Source of the DNA: Bacteroidetes bacterium GWA2_31_9b
Lineage (GTDB): Bacteria; Bacteroidota; Bacteroidia; Bacteroidales; UBA12077
Assembly: GCA_001769005.1 (NCBI GenBank)
Contig: MENE01000189.1
Coordinates: forward strand, 35,011 to 42,700
Direction: 5' to 3'
Length of the DNA stretch: 7,690 nucleotides
Shown: positions 1 through 7,582 of the stretch, piece after piece
Position numbering within the stretch: the stretch's first letter is position 1
How the letters are laid out: every line of letters begins with the position of its first letter
Notes under the pieces: model-generated
The model's input: only the letters and a program-made list of their open reading frames with translations
Databases searched by the model: none
What the model was told of the DNA's origin: nothing
Position numbers and translations under genes: made by a program

Positions 1-661
1 GTGCTACTGTATCTTGTTTCCATAAGGTAGAAGGTTTTTGCAATAAAAATCTATATGGAGCTGTTCCTCCAGTAATATTAAAGAATATATTCCCATTGTT
101 AGCACTTTTGCAATCCACACTATCAATAAATTCAACATTAGCTTTTAAATATTCCGGTTCGAATATGGATATTGCAATACTATCTACTGCACCCATTTTA
201 TCCATCAGGTAGAAATAATGTTCACGAACGTCCAGATTTAACCAGGCATCTTCATTTGAATAATATTTTACAACATCCTGTTTGAATTGATAATCGCCCC
301 ATCCTCCGGAAGCTTGCAAAATAACATATGCATCTTCATAATCTTTACAACTTTCATTACGATATTCGGAAATTGTAATTTCAAGTGGAGCCGCAGGTTG
401 TTCAATTATAAGTGCTTGAGTAATTGAGTTGTCATACTTGTCGATTATCGTAATACGATAATTTCCGGCTATAGCATTATTTAAAATACTTGTGAATTCA
501 TAATTAGTACTATCCAGATGGTTAACCACACCATCAAGGTATTCCCATGCAAACCGATTGTTTCCGGCACCACCTGCAACTACAACACTAACTATTCCAC
601 TGGAATCATTTATTTCTTTTACCGGACTTATCTGAATTGCATCAAAGTAAAATTGATGGTA
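1..661 (-). repeat. Modules 14-16: copy B of a higher-order repeat, cut by window edge
   Basis: Residues of about 1875-2094 repeat the order seen in modules 9-11. The counterparts are AGNYRITIIDK in module 14 against AGNYSLLISDE in module 9, SGGWGDYQFK and DKMGAVDSIAISIFEP in module 15, and NNGNIFFNITGGTAPYRFLL in module 16. The copy continues past the left edge, so its full extent is unknown. Confidence 0.6.
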
Positions 662-3600
662 TGGTTCAATTTCAAATTCAGCATAAGCTTTTTCTCCCAC
701 ATCATTGGTTACCATTACAAAATAGCTACCTCCAGTAAGATTTCTTATGTAAAGATTGTTGTTTTCTTCGTAGAAATTAGCTGTTGAATCACTTACAGTA
801 TAAAAAGTTCTTGTTCCTTGGGGATAAATTACTTCTACATTAACTAGTAATTCAAGATTTGAAAACAGCTTAGAATATCCATTTTGTGCCAGATAGTATG
901 TTTCATGCTGTAACTCTACAATTTCAAGAGCCATGTCCGAAATGTCAGGCAAATAAACAGTTCCCACTTGAGAACATCCACCTTGTTCACTTACAGTTAA
1001 TTCATAATGACCGGAAGGGATATTTGTGAGAACAGAACTTGTTTCTGTTAAAAAATTACCAAATAATTCACTCCAGGTAAAGTTTAATGGCGATTTGCCA
1101 CCATTTACAATAGCTTTAATTACTCCATCGTTTGCACCATTGGCAGACGGATAGGTTAGTTCAAAATCAGTAATATTGATAAGTTTTGAATCGGACAATT
1201 CAGTTTCTAGTTCAAATTTACATCCGTTGTTATCGGTTAAATGCAATATATAACCACCTGCCGGCCTATTAACAAAGGTGTAGTCCTGTGTAGCCGGAAT
1301 GTTTGTTGTATCCGATGAATTTTCGAAGAATAGTTTGTATGGAGCAATTCCTCCCTTCAGGTTGAGAGAAAGGCTGCCATTATTCCCACAAGTTGGATCT
1401 GTAGATTCGATTAATGTTGCCTGCAAACTATCTTTGGGTTCATAAATTACGATTGTATCTGTAAATACAGCACCCAATTTATCTTGTACACTAACAATAT
1501 AATTACCGGTATAAAGATTATTGAAAGAGTTGAAATTATAATAACCATTATCAGAAGCTCTCTTGTAGCTATAATTTCCCCATCCTCCATATCCTTCTAT
1601 AGTAAAACTTCCGGTTTGTGCTTTACACATTGCATCCTTTTTTTGAATAACATTAAATCCAAGAGCTGTTTGTGGTTCTGTTACCAATAGTTCTGATGAA
1701 TTATAAGTACATCCCTTTTCATCGGAAATTAGTAAACTGTAATTACCGGCATAAAGACTGTCAAAATATACGAGGAATTGATTCCGTTCAAGTTGTTGAT
1801 CTACTGTTACATTATTCGAATCTAATAAAGACAATGTTTTTAAACCTGCATTACCACCATAAACGGTACTGTAAATTCTTCCGTTTTTAGTCCCTTTGTA
1901 AATAGCAGGAACTATGGTATCTATAATTGCATATAGAATTGTATCGGGTTGGTTAATTGTAAATAAATAGGGAGAAGTTGAAACACAGGCACTGTCATCT
2001 ATAGTTTGTAGTTCGTACCTGCCTTTAGGCAAACTATTAAAACTGTTTGCAGTGGAGTTAATGGTGTCGTTAAGAACAAAGTCTAAACCCCTTAATATAA
2101 TTTTATTAACAGGATTTGTTCCTGTTACTTCGTTTATTTTGATTTCTCCATTGGTTTCTCCATAACATCTTACTTCAGTAATATCGGTATTCGTAATTTG
2201 AGGATTGAAATATTCATTTAATTCAACATTGTAAGTGAGCAAACAGTTGTTATTATCCTTAATATTTAACCTGTAAAAACCATATTGAAGGGAGTCTCCT
2301 AAATGAGTAATTGAGTCTTCTTCAGGAGTATTGTTTGAATAAAATGAACTACCATTCTTTGTCCAGTCAAATTGGAAAAGACCATTTCCACCTATTGCTT
2401 CAACAAAAATTTCTCCATTTTCGAGTTCACATTTAGGTTGAACGATTCTTACTGAATCTATTTTTAAGGAATCAGGTTGAGAAATAGTGAAGTTGGTTAA
2501 AGTTACTTCATTGCAGTTATTGTAGCTATCCCGAAGATAAACAACATGGTTGCCAGGCGTTAAGCCTGTAGTCTCAGTTTGAGGACCCTTCCAAGAAGTA
2601 TTATCGACACGATACTGGTATGTTCCACTTCCTTCTGACATATTTGCTATAGACACCCTTCCGTTATTTGCTCCTGCACAAGTAACATCAATTGGTATAA
2701 TATTCGCAGTTACCGGATTAGGTTCAGTAATAGGAACTGTAAATGAATTAATTAATGTATGATTAAGAGTTATATTATTTTCACTATGGGTATTTTCATC
2801 TTTAATTTTATACGTAAAATTGCCTGCTTGAACTGTGTATGCTATTGTGGAAGTATATGTTACGCCATCGGTACTAATAGTAAAATTGGTACCATCAAGG
2901 CCCCCTAATGGAGATAATGTTACTGTACCATTTCCTCCGTAACAAGATGGTTCAACAACTGTTTTTCCATTTATTATTGTTGCTGAAGGAAAATCAAAAG
3001 TAAGAACATCGATATTTTTTCCATCATACACTATATTAAGGGTGTATGTACCACTATTTTGTACAATTGTTGAGAATGAATTATTTTCACTACCTGTGGC
3101 AATTTCGGTACCAGATGAATTTAATAATCGGAAATGATATTTATTAATTAAATCACAACCTGTTAAGCTTACTGATATAGTTTCTTTCTCTTCTGATTCA
3201 TCAATGTTTACTTGTGCAGTATAAGAAGGTGCTTCAATTTCAAATTCAACGGGAACATTACAGCCATTACCATATTGATCAATATGGGTTGCTGTAATAT
3301 TGTAGTCACCAGGGGCCACCTGATAATTTACATTATTAGAATTTGCCTCAGTAAATGTATTACTCCATGTTACTGCATTTGTTCTATTTTCAAATGTTAT
3401 AGCTACACTTCCGTTACCTCCAATGGTGGATGCATCAGTTGGAATATCAGAAATCTGGAAGATATGACTTTCAACTTCAATTCCGTATTTATTAAAAGAA
3501 GGACAAGTACTGTTTTCTACTTTAGCATTGTAAATACCAGCAGGTAAATTGGAAAATATACAGGAATTGGCACTTAAAGTTTGAACAAATTCTTCATCAG

Positions 3601-6283
3601 TATATTCATTTGTTAAGGTATAGGTTTTGGTACCAGACACACTTCCTACGTTTACAGTAATTCTACCATTTGCAGGGTTGCATGTTTGATGTAATATAGA
3701 AGTAGAAGTAATACCAACCGCGCCATTTATAGTTACTATTATAGTTTCACTTTCATGTCCTTCAGTATCAGTAAAGCGGATAGTATTAGGTCCATATATT
3801 AAACCAGTAGTAATTACTATCTGATCTCCAGGGCTGTTCAAATCCCCAGCTGCATGCTTGTACGGAGGCACTCCTCCCCCATTATATGTAATTGTTGCAC
3901 CACCATTATTTGCACAAGCCCCTGAAGGTGGTATTATATTGCTTGGAGTAAATGAAGCAACAGGTGGAGCATCAACATCAATCGAAAAAGGATAATCACA
4001 ACCATGAAAATCACGTAATATTAAATTCTGAACACTACCAACTGGTAGTTGATTTATCATAGATAAAGGAATGGGAACTTTAACTCCTAGCTTTTCTTCC
4101 AGCCATTGTTCTTTGTAAATGGCTTTATAATCATCATACCAGGTTTGTGCAATACCTATATTCGGGTAAATAGTAGGCAATATTTCATTTTCGTTCCATA
4201 TTGGTATACTAATATCAACACCATTTCTTCTAAGTATGTATTTGGCATTTAACCCTGTTGTTATTAGGTTAATATAATCAACATCATTGTAAGTTGTTGA
4301 AAAGTTAGTTACATCGTCATTTGAAAGGTTTAATTCTTTTATTAGTGTATAATCATAATTACTATTTTCTCCATGAGCATGTATACCTGTATTTGTATGA
4401 ATGTGACTATGATATTCTGTATGTGTATGTGTGTCATCATGAGTTTGAAACCAATCTGCACCTGATTCCACAGCATGAGATGTGTGGCTACATAAATTAT
4501 GAGGCTCAGGATTAGCAAGCGAATGAACACCTTCATGACACTCCATGGTATAACCCTCAGGACAACTAGGATATTTTTGTGAATTATTTATTTTAAGTGT
4601 GTCATTCTTATTTTTGCCAGAGATACAGTTGCAATAATGAATATGTGAATGCGTATGCGTACAGGTATGCGAATGGGTGTGTATATGAAATTTACTCACA
4701 AAAAACTGTGATGCTCCATTGGGGTGTGTGATGCGATAAGATGGTGATGTTGCATTTTGATTATTAAACCATTCCTTGTATCTATAACTGAAATAGCTGC
4801 TATACGTATTTTCTTGGTTATAATATGACTCAGTCATCAATTCAAAATGATCATCAAATTCTTGATCTAAAGCAGCTTTCTCTAAATCACTTAAATCATC
4901 ATAAGCAGTAGGGACTTCATTTATTTCTACTTCAAATCCATTTGGACCAATTATCGTATATGGTCTTCTTAAAGCCGATTTCGAATAATCGTCAACAATT
5001 TTGAGCAAAGCATATGGGTTACTCATACTCGGCAAATTATAAAGCGTACCATTAACAGGAAAGGATTTAGGCTTCTGGCTGATTAAGATTTCTCCTGGTT
5101 TTTCAGGAATGGTAAAAGTTCTCTCGCAAGCTATAAAACCCTGATTATTCTTTTCTTGCAATTGCAAGGTCCAAACCATATCTTCAGTATTTGGTTCGTC
5201 AAAAGGATCACCAGGTAAACCTCTAGGATCTAAAATTATTTCAAATTTTAATCCACCTCTTGGTACCATTTCACAATGAAAACCTGTAGATCCATCAAAA
5301 GCAACCCAATAATATTGTGCAGTATCTAGATTAATATAACCTAGATCGGCATCATTTACAAGTTCCACATATACTCTAACATCATTGTCACAGTATGTGC
5401 GTGAAATATCTTCGATTGTATATTGTAAACCATCCGGGTAAAATTTAATACTCGTAACAATATTACCAGTTGTTAATTCATCATTTTTTAAGGTTTTTAT
5501 TACTCTAAACCTTAAGCTTTTTCCCATCCAATCAAAAAAGCGAGTATTGCTAGCATTTTTTTTACCTACAATATCTTCATAACTTAAATAAATTGTATTG
5601 TTGGGTTTTATGGTTATCTGCTTAAGATCTATCCAATTCTCAGGATCACTATCGAGGGCTACTTGTAGAAAGGGCTTATTAGTATGACCATTTTCATAAT
5701 ACCCACCTATTCTTATTCCAACCTTTTCAAAATCTAAATTAAGGCTACTGGAGCCTGTGTTTGCTATATATATAGGATCATCTATATATACAGTTGTAGT
5801 CATGGTATAACCTTCGCGATTACTGCTGATGATGTTGTTACATGGATCAGATGCTTCATGTGATTCTGCATATTTACCTACAACAAGCTCATCTGTTTCA
5901 AGATTATAATACAAATCGTGATCATTTTTAATATCGTTGGCGTTAGTATGAACTTCTATTCTGGTTAATGTGTCGTTTCCATACTTGAGAAATCTTAGTT
6001 CCTTACTTTGATAAATATTCTTAAAGACTCCATTAAACTCGTGAATTTGATTTAGATTTGCTGTGGTTATATGTTTTGTAAATAAATTATTTCCAAAATA
6101 AAGAGAGATATTCGCATAATCAAAATCTGGATCACTGCTACAATTACCCCAGCTACTAAAACTTTGTTTAACCGAAATACTATATAAATCCGGGGTTGGA
6201 TCTTGTGCATTTAATTTACCAGGAAAAAAAGCTAGTATTCCTAATATGATAATAAAATATTTATAGCAATTCATTTTTCTCAT
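1..6283 (-). CDS. Giant exported SprB-like repeat surface protein, C-terminus cut by window edge
   Basis: The frame runs open for 2094 codons from the ATG at 6281-6283 to the left edge, with no stop; I checked every codon. Residues 1-26 form a signal peptide. Residues 27 to about 530 are mostly beta-rich and match no family I recognise, with an acidic, probably helical stretch at about 459-506. Residues 533-637 are a His/Cys-rich segment. Residues of about 640-770 end in a repeat-like strand pattern (LPVGSVQNLILRDFHGCDY). From about 775 onward there are 15 to 16 modules of about 80 residues like SprB repeats. SprB in Flavobacterium johnsoniae is a very large cell-surface gliding adhesin exported by the type IX system; related modular proteins are common in Bacteroidota. 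Adhesion or filament formation is therefore inferred, not shown. The gene begins 3 bases after the lipoprotein gene, so it is probably co-transcribed with it. An in-frame ATG at codon 4 (6272-6274) is an alternative start and would still leave a signal peptide. The C-terminal sorting domain expected for type IX export is outside the window. Confidence 0.93.
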   Translation of the reverse strand, partial: MRKMNCYKYFIIILGILAFFPGKLNAQDPTPDLYSISVKQSFSSWGNCSSDPDFDYANISLYFGNNLFTKHITTANLNQIHEFNGVFKNIYQSKELRFLKYGNDTLTRIEVHTNANDIKNDHDLYYNLETDELVVGKYAESHEASDPCNNIISSNREGYTMTTTVYIDDPIYIANTGSSSLNLDFEKVGIRIGGYYENGHTNKPFLQVALDSDPENWIDLKQITIKPNNTIYLSYEDIVGKKNASNTRFFDWMGKSLRFRVIKTLKNDELTTGNIVTSIKFYPDGLQYTIEDISRTYCDNDVRVYVELVNDADLGYINLDTAQYYWVAFDGSTGFHCEMVPRGGLKFEIILDPRGLPGDPFDEPNTEDMVWTLQLQEKNNQGFIACERTFTIPEKPGEILISQKPKSFPVNGTLYNLPSMSNPYALLKIVDDYSKSALRRPYTIIGPNGFEVEINEVPTAYDDLSDLEKAALDQEFDDHFELMTESYYNQENTYSSYFSYRYKEWFNNQNATSPSYRITHPNGASQFFVSKFHIHTHSHTCTHTHSHIHYCNCISGKNKNDTLKINNSQKYPSCPEGYTMECHEGVHSLANPEPHNLCSHTSHAVESGADWFQTHDDTHTHTEYHSHIHTNTGIHAHGENSNYDYTLIKELNLSNDDVTNFSTTYNDVDYINLITTGLNAKYILRRNGVDISIPIWNENEILPTIYPNIGIAQTWYDDYKAIYKEQWLEEKLGVKVPIPLSMINQLPVGSVQNLILRDFHGCDYPFSIDVDAPPVASFTPSNIIPPSGACANNGGATITYNGGGVPPYKHAAGDLNSPGDQIVITTGLIYGPNTIRFTDTEGHESETIIVTINGAVGITSTSILHQTCNPANGRITVNVGSVSGTKTYTLTNEYTDEEFVQTLSANSCIFSNLPAGIYNAKVENSTCPSFNKYGIEVESHIFQISDIPTDASTIGGNGSVAITFENRTNAVTWSNTFTEANSNNVNYQVAPGDYNITATHIDQYGNGCNVPVEFEIEAPSYTAQVNIDESEEKETISVSLTGCDLINKYHFRLLNSSGTEIATGSENNSFSTIVQNSGTYTLNIVYDGKNIDVLTFDFPSATIINGKTVVEPSCYGGNGTVTLSPLGGLDGTNFTISTDGVTYTSTIAYTVQAGNFTYKIKDENTHSENNITLNHTLINSFTVPITEPNPVTANIIPIDVTCAGANNGRVSIANMSEGSGTYQYRVDNTSWKGPQTETTGLTPGNHVVYLRDSYNNCNEVTLTNFTISQPDSLKIDSVRIVQPKCELENGEIFVEAIGGNGLFQFDWTKNGSSFYSNNTPEEDSITHLGDSLQYGFYRLNIKDNNNCLLTYNVELNEYFNPQITNTDITEVRCYGETNGEIKINEVTGTNPVNKIILRGLDFVLNDTINSTANSFNSLPKGRYELQTIDDSACVSTSPYLFTINQPDTILYAIIDTIVPAIYKGTKNGRIYSTVYGGNAGLKTLSLLDSNNVTVDQQLERNQFLVYFDSLYAGNYSLLISDEKGCTYNSSELLVTEPQTALGFNVIQKKDAMCKAQTGSFTIEGYGGWGNYSYKRASDNGYYNFNSFNNLYTGNYIVSVQDKLGAVFTDTIVIYEPKDSLQATLIESTDPTCGNNGSLSLNLKGGIAPYKLFFENSSDTTNIPATQDYTFVNRPAGGYILHLTDNNGCKFELETELSDSKLINITDFELTYPSANGANDGVIKAIVNGGKSPLNFTWSELFGNFLTETSSVLTNIPSGHYELTVSEQGGCSQVGTVYLPDISDMALEIVELQHETYYLAQNGYSKLFSNLELLVNVEVIYPQGTRTFYTVSDSTANFYEENNNLYIRNLTGGSYFVMVTNDVGEKAYAEFEIEPYHQFYFDAIQISPVKEINDSSGIVSVVVAGGAGNNRFAWEYLDGVVNHLDSTNYEFTSILNNAIAGNYRITIIDKYDNSITQALIIEQPAAPLEITISEYRNESCKDYEDAYVILQASGGWGDYQFKQDVVKYYSNEDAWLNLDVREHYFYLMDKMGAVDSIAISIFEPEYLKANVEFIDSVDCKSANNGNIFFNITGGTAPYRFLLQKPSTLWKQDTVA
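1193..1936 (-). repeat. Modules 9-11: copy A of a higher-order repeat
   Basis: Residues of about 1450-1697 match modules 14-16 in order. The clearest parts are GYGGWGNYSYK (from 1564), DKLGAVFTDTIVIYEP (1601-1616) and NNGSLSLNLKGGIAPYKLFF (1634-1653). At the DNA level, bases 1571-1588 match 290-307 at 16 of 18 positions and bases 1338-1354 match 54-70 at 15 of 17. The offset is about 1281-1284 bp (about 427 codons), or five modules. Bounds are approximate. Confidence 0.6.
4373..4687 (-). other. His/Cys-rich segment with two alternating His-X-His runs (residues 533-637)
   Basis: This part of the giant protein holds 21 histidines and 6 cysteines in 105 residues. The first run covers residues 533-549 (HIHTHSHTCTHTHSHIH), with His at every second position apart from C541, and is followed by Y-C-N-C (C551, C553). 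The linker contains C574, C582-H583, H587, H595, C598, H600 and H603. The second run is residues 615-637, with His at 615, 619, 621, 625, 627, 629, 635 and 637. In an extended strand the alternating His side chains would lie on one face, a geometry suited to binding metal ions; HxH motifs bind iron in the tip of the T4 long tail fibre. Metal binding here is inference. The two runs use different codons (for example Thr ACC/ACG in the first, ACA in the second; Ser TCA and AGT in the shared SHIH), so they are not a recent DNA duplication. Confidence 0.85.
6206..6283 (-). other. Sec signal peptide of the giant surface protein
   Basis: The first 26 residues have a short basic start (MRKMNCYKY), a hydrophobic core at about residues 10-20 (FIIILGILAFF), and a polar end, GKLNA, followed by Q27-D28. 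Cleavage after A26 leaves an N-terminal Gln, the NAQ-type pattern that is very common in Bacteroidota secreted proteins. There is no lipobox cysteine at the cleavage site (the only Cys is C6, ahead of the core), so signal peptidase I processing is expected. Starting at M4 instead of M1 would leave a shorter n-region that still works. Confidence 0.85.
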
Positions 6284-6289
6284 AACTTA
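6283..6289 (-). promoter_or_regulatory. Three-base junction between lipoprotein stop and giant-protein start
   Basis: Read on the minus strand the junction is TAA-GTT-ATG. There is no room for a separate promoter or terminator, and no Shine-Dalgarno-like sequence precedes the ATG. This is usual in Bacteroidota, where AT-rich leaders often suffice. The spacing suggests the ribosome moves from one gene to the next (translational coupling), which is inference. Confidence 0.6.
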
Positions 6290-7582
6290 ATCTTTAATAC
6301 AACGAATAGATATAGATAAATTAGTTTGACAATATTTTATGCCACTTGTATTGTTATAAAATCCTCTATATTTATAAAAATATTCTCCTTCATTTGTAGA
6401 TGAATATAAAATGGATAATTCACCAAATCCTATCTCTTCTCCATTAAAAATATAACCTGCAGGCAGCAAGTTAAACTGATAAAAATCAATTCCATTGCCA
6501 TTTTCACCATTATAATCTAGCCATCCGGTAACTGATTTGAGCATATTCCCAACATTAAAATCTTCTCCTCTATAGGTATTAGAATAATCGCAATAGTCAT
6601 CAATTTCATCTTCTGGCATTTCCAAAAACTTTTCCAGTTCTTTCCATTCTTCATCGGTAGGTACATGGTACCCGTAAGGGCAAGGGTTTTTACCTGCGCT
6701 ATTATTAAAAGAAGAGGGATAATAATAATATCCATAAATATCACTTTGAGAACCTATCACATAATATTTATCACCATATTGGTTTTCCATAGGAGTCCCA
6801 TCCTGCCATTTGGTAGTTCGTAGATTTTCTCTTAACCAGGTTTGTTCACCAATTTGTGTTATATTGTAAATATTAAAATCGGCATCGTGCACCTGGGTTG
6901 GGTCTAATGGCATTACCCTTAAGGTATTAGCTTTTGAAATATGCCCTAATATGTTGCAAGCTTTTACAAAAAATGTATATATGGTTCCGTTTTCCAAGCC
7001 TGTTAGTTCGAGTTTTTGTACTCCGGCATCTATAATTACCGGTTGTGTTAAATTATTAATTTCCGGCTCCACGCGTATTTCAACATAATCCAGATTTTGC
7101 GGATCTTCCCAGTACAGGTTAACAAACTCGTGCCCTGATGTATCGCGAAGGTTTATTACCGAATTAGGCATTGTGAAAAAATGAAATGTTTTGCTAATTG
7201 CTTCCCCTGTTTCTTGTTGGGGGGGATTCACTTGGAATTTATTTTCGGCCTTTACTTTCCAGTAATATTTTTTGCCAGGTTCAAAGGAATAATATAAGTA
7301 TGTTTGTTCGTTATTACTTATTTTTGTTTTACTATTAACATAGGAATAAGATTTCCAGTTGAGCGAATCGTTGCTAATAAATAATGTGTAATCAATTTCA
7401 TCATTTTCAGGATCTGTACTTTCATCCCATTCAAAAGTAACTTCATCGTAGTCTGTAACTGATCCGTTTATAGGAGCTTTTAGTTTGGGGTCACTTGGTT
7501 GTTTATTCAGGTCATCCTCCTTCCGGCACGAAAATAGTATCCCAAATGCTAATACTATGGTTACAGTTTTGAATGTTTTCAT
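6287..7582 (-). CDS. Surface-type lipoprotein with two fibronectin-III-like domains and a C-terminal FISUMP domain
   Basis: This is a complete 431-residue protein. Its signal peptide ends in a lipobox (ILFSC), giving a lipidated C19. C19 is followed by R-K-E-D-D, which resembles the K-(D/E)2 export signal that sends Bacteroidota lipoproteins to the outer face of the outer membrane. Residues of about 33-137 (YTLFIS, then PGKKYYWKVKAEN) and 139-226 (NLYWEDP, then LENGTIYTFFVKACN) look like fibronectin type III or related beta-sandwich domains. Residues of about 233-431 form a Fibrobacter-succinogenes-major-paralogous domain: IGEQTWLRENLRTTKWQDG, then CPYGYHVPTDEEWKELEKFL, NLLPAGY, YSSTNEG and the final SIRCIKD. 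The domain is common on Bacteroidota and Fibrobacter surface proteins, and its biochemical role is not established. The ATG is chosen because it gives the proper signal peptide and lies 2 bases after the preceding gene. A partner or anchor role for the giant protein encoded next is plausible but unproven. Confidence 0.93.
   Translation of the reverse strand: MKTFKTVTIVLAFGILFSCRKEDDLNKQPSDPKLKAPINGSVTDYDEVTFEWDESTDPENDEIDYTLFISNDSLNWKSYSYVNSKTKISNNEQTYLYYSFEPGKKYYWKVKAENKFQVNPPQQETGEAISKTFHFFTMPNSVINLRDTSGHEFVNLYWEDPQNLDYVEIRVEPEINNLTQPVIIDAGVQKLELTGLENGTIYTFFVKACNILGHISKANTLRVMPLDPTQVHDADFNIYNITQIGEQTWLRENLRTTKWQDGTPMENQYGDKYYVIGSQSDIYGYYYYPSSFNNSAGKNPCPYGYHVPTDEEWKELEKFLEMPEDEIDDYCDYSNTYRGEDFNVGNMLKSVTGWLDYNGENGNGIDFYQFNLLPAGYIFNGEEIGFGELSILYSSTNEGEYFYKYRGFYNNTSGIKYCQTNLSISIRCIKD
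7219..7225 (-). repeat. C7 homopolymer tract inside the lipoprotein gene
   Basis: Seven consecutive cytosines on the coding strand encode P120-P121 and the first base of Q122. The tract stands out in otherwise AT-rich DNA. Loss of one C would lead to a TAA after about 23 more codons, and gain of one C to a TAG within about 11 codons, so slippage here would switch the protein off. Seven bases is short for a phase-variable tract, so this is only a possibility. Confidence 0.5.
7511..7582 (-). other. Lipoprotein signal peptide, lipobox and probable surface-export signal
   Basis: Residues 1-18 have a Lys-containing start (MKTFK) and a hydrophobic core (TIVLAFGILF), followed by S18 and the lipid-anchored C19. 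Residues 20-24 are R-K-E-D-D. In Capnocytophaga and other Bacteroidota a K-(D/E)2 motif just behind the cysteine directs lipoproteins to the cell surface. The motif is seen in the sequence; surface exposure is inferred from it. Confidence 0.8.

Larger units (their letters stand above)
1..3961 (-). repeat. Tandem array of about 15-16 SprB-like / Ig-like modules (~80 residues, ~240 bp each)
   Basis: Approximate module bounds in residues are 775-852, 856-940, 941-1017, 1022-1100, 1101-1190, 1195-1270, 1274-1356, 1361-1448, 1450-1538, 1539-1618, 1619-1697, 1700-1780, 1782-1874, 1875-1964, 1966-2044 and 2045 onward (cut). The typical module is: a Cys; then N-G and a beta strand; a G-G turn; an aromatic strand such as APYKLFF; then L-P-A-G-x-Y; a strand ending in D-x-x-G-C; and a closing strand ending in E-P or Q-P. 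Examples are NNGSLSLNLKGGIAPYKLFF at 1634-1653 and LTDNNGC at 1682-1688. Modules 2, 6, 7, 8 and 11 keep both cysteines 55-62 residues apart (868/927, 1202/1257, 1285/1347, 1373/1433, 1632/1688), which would allow a disulfide within the module. Modules 1, 4 and 13 are the most divergent. The repeats have diverged at the DNA level, so this is an old array. Confidence 0.85.

Noticed and set aside
518..3547. Several plus-strand open frames of 68-111 codons (518-787, 1484-1690, 1672-1890, 3212-3547)
   Set aside because: They lie antisense to the verified repeat-protein frame. Their translations are rich in Cys, Ile, Tyr and Asn without domain character, as expected from the complement of a beta-rich AT-rich gene.
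1..3961. Regular spacing of similar DNA segments that might suggest a CRISPR array
   Set aside because: The period is about 240 bp, the units are diverged, and all are in one coding frame, so they are protein modules.
4321..4536. A pair of overlapping 64-codon open frames, one on each strand, around the His-rich region
   Set aside because: Both are out-of-frame readings of the giant gene. The alternating CAT/CAC and ACA codons give ATG/TGT-rich DNA with few stops on either strand. There is no independent start context.
5566..5573. Run of eight A on the coding strand of the giant gene (also runs of seven at 1638-1644 and 6223-6229)
   Set aside because: A/T runs of this length are expected in AT-rich coding DNA, and the reading frame continues intact through each, so I do not treat them as switches or frameshifts.
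6517..6744. 75-codon minus-strand frame inside the lipoprotein gene
   Set aside because: It overlaps the FISUMP domain in another frame. The FISUMP frame matches a known family to its last residue, so this one is a shadow.
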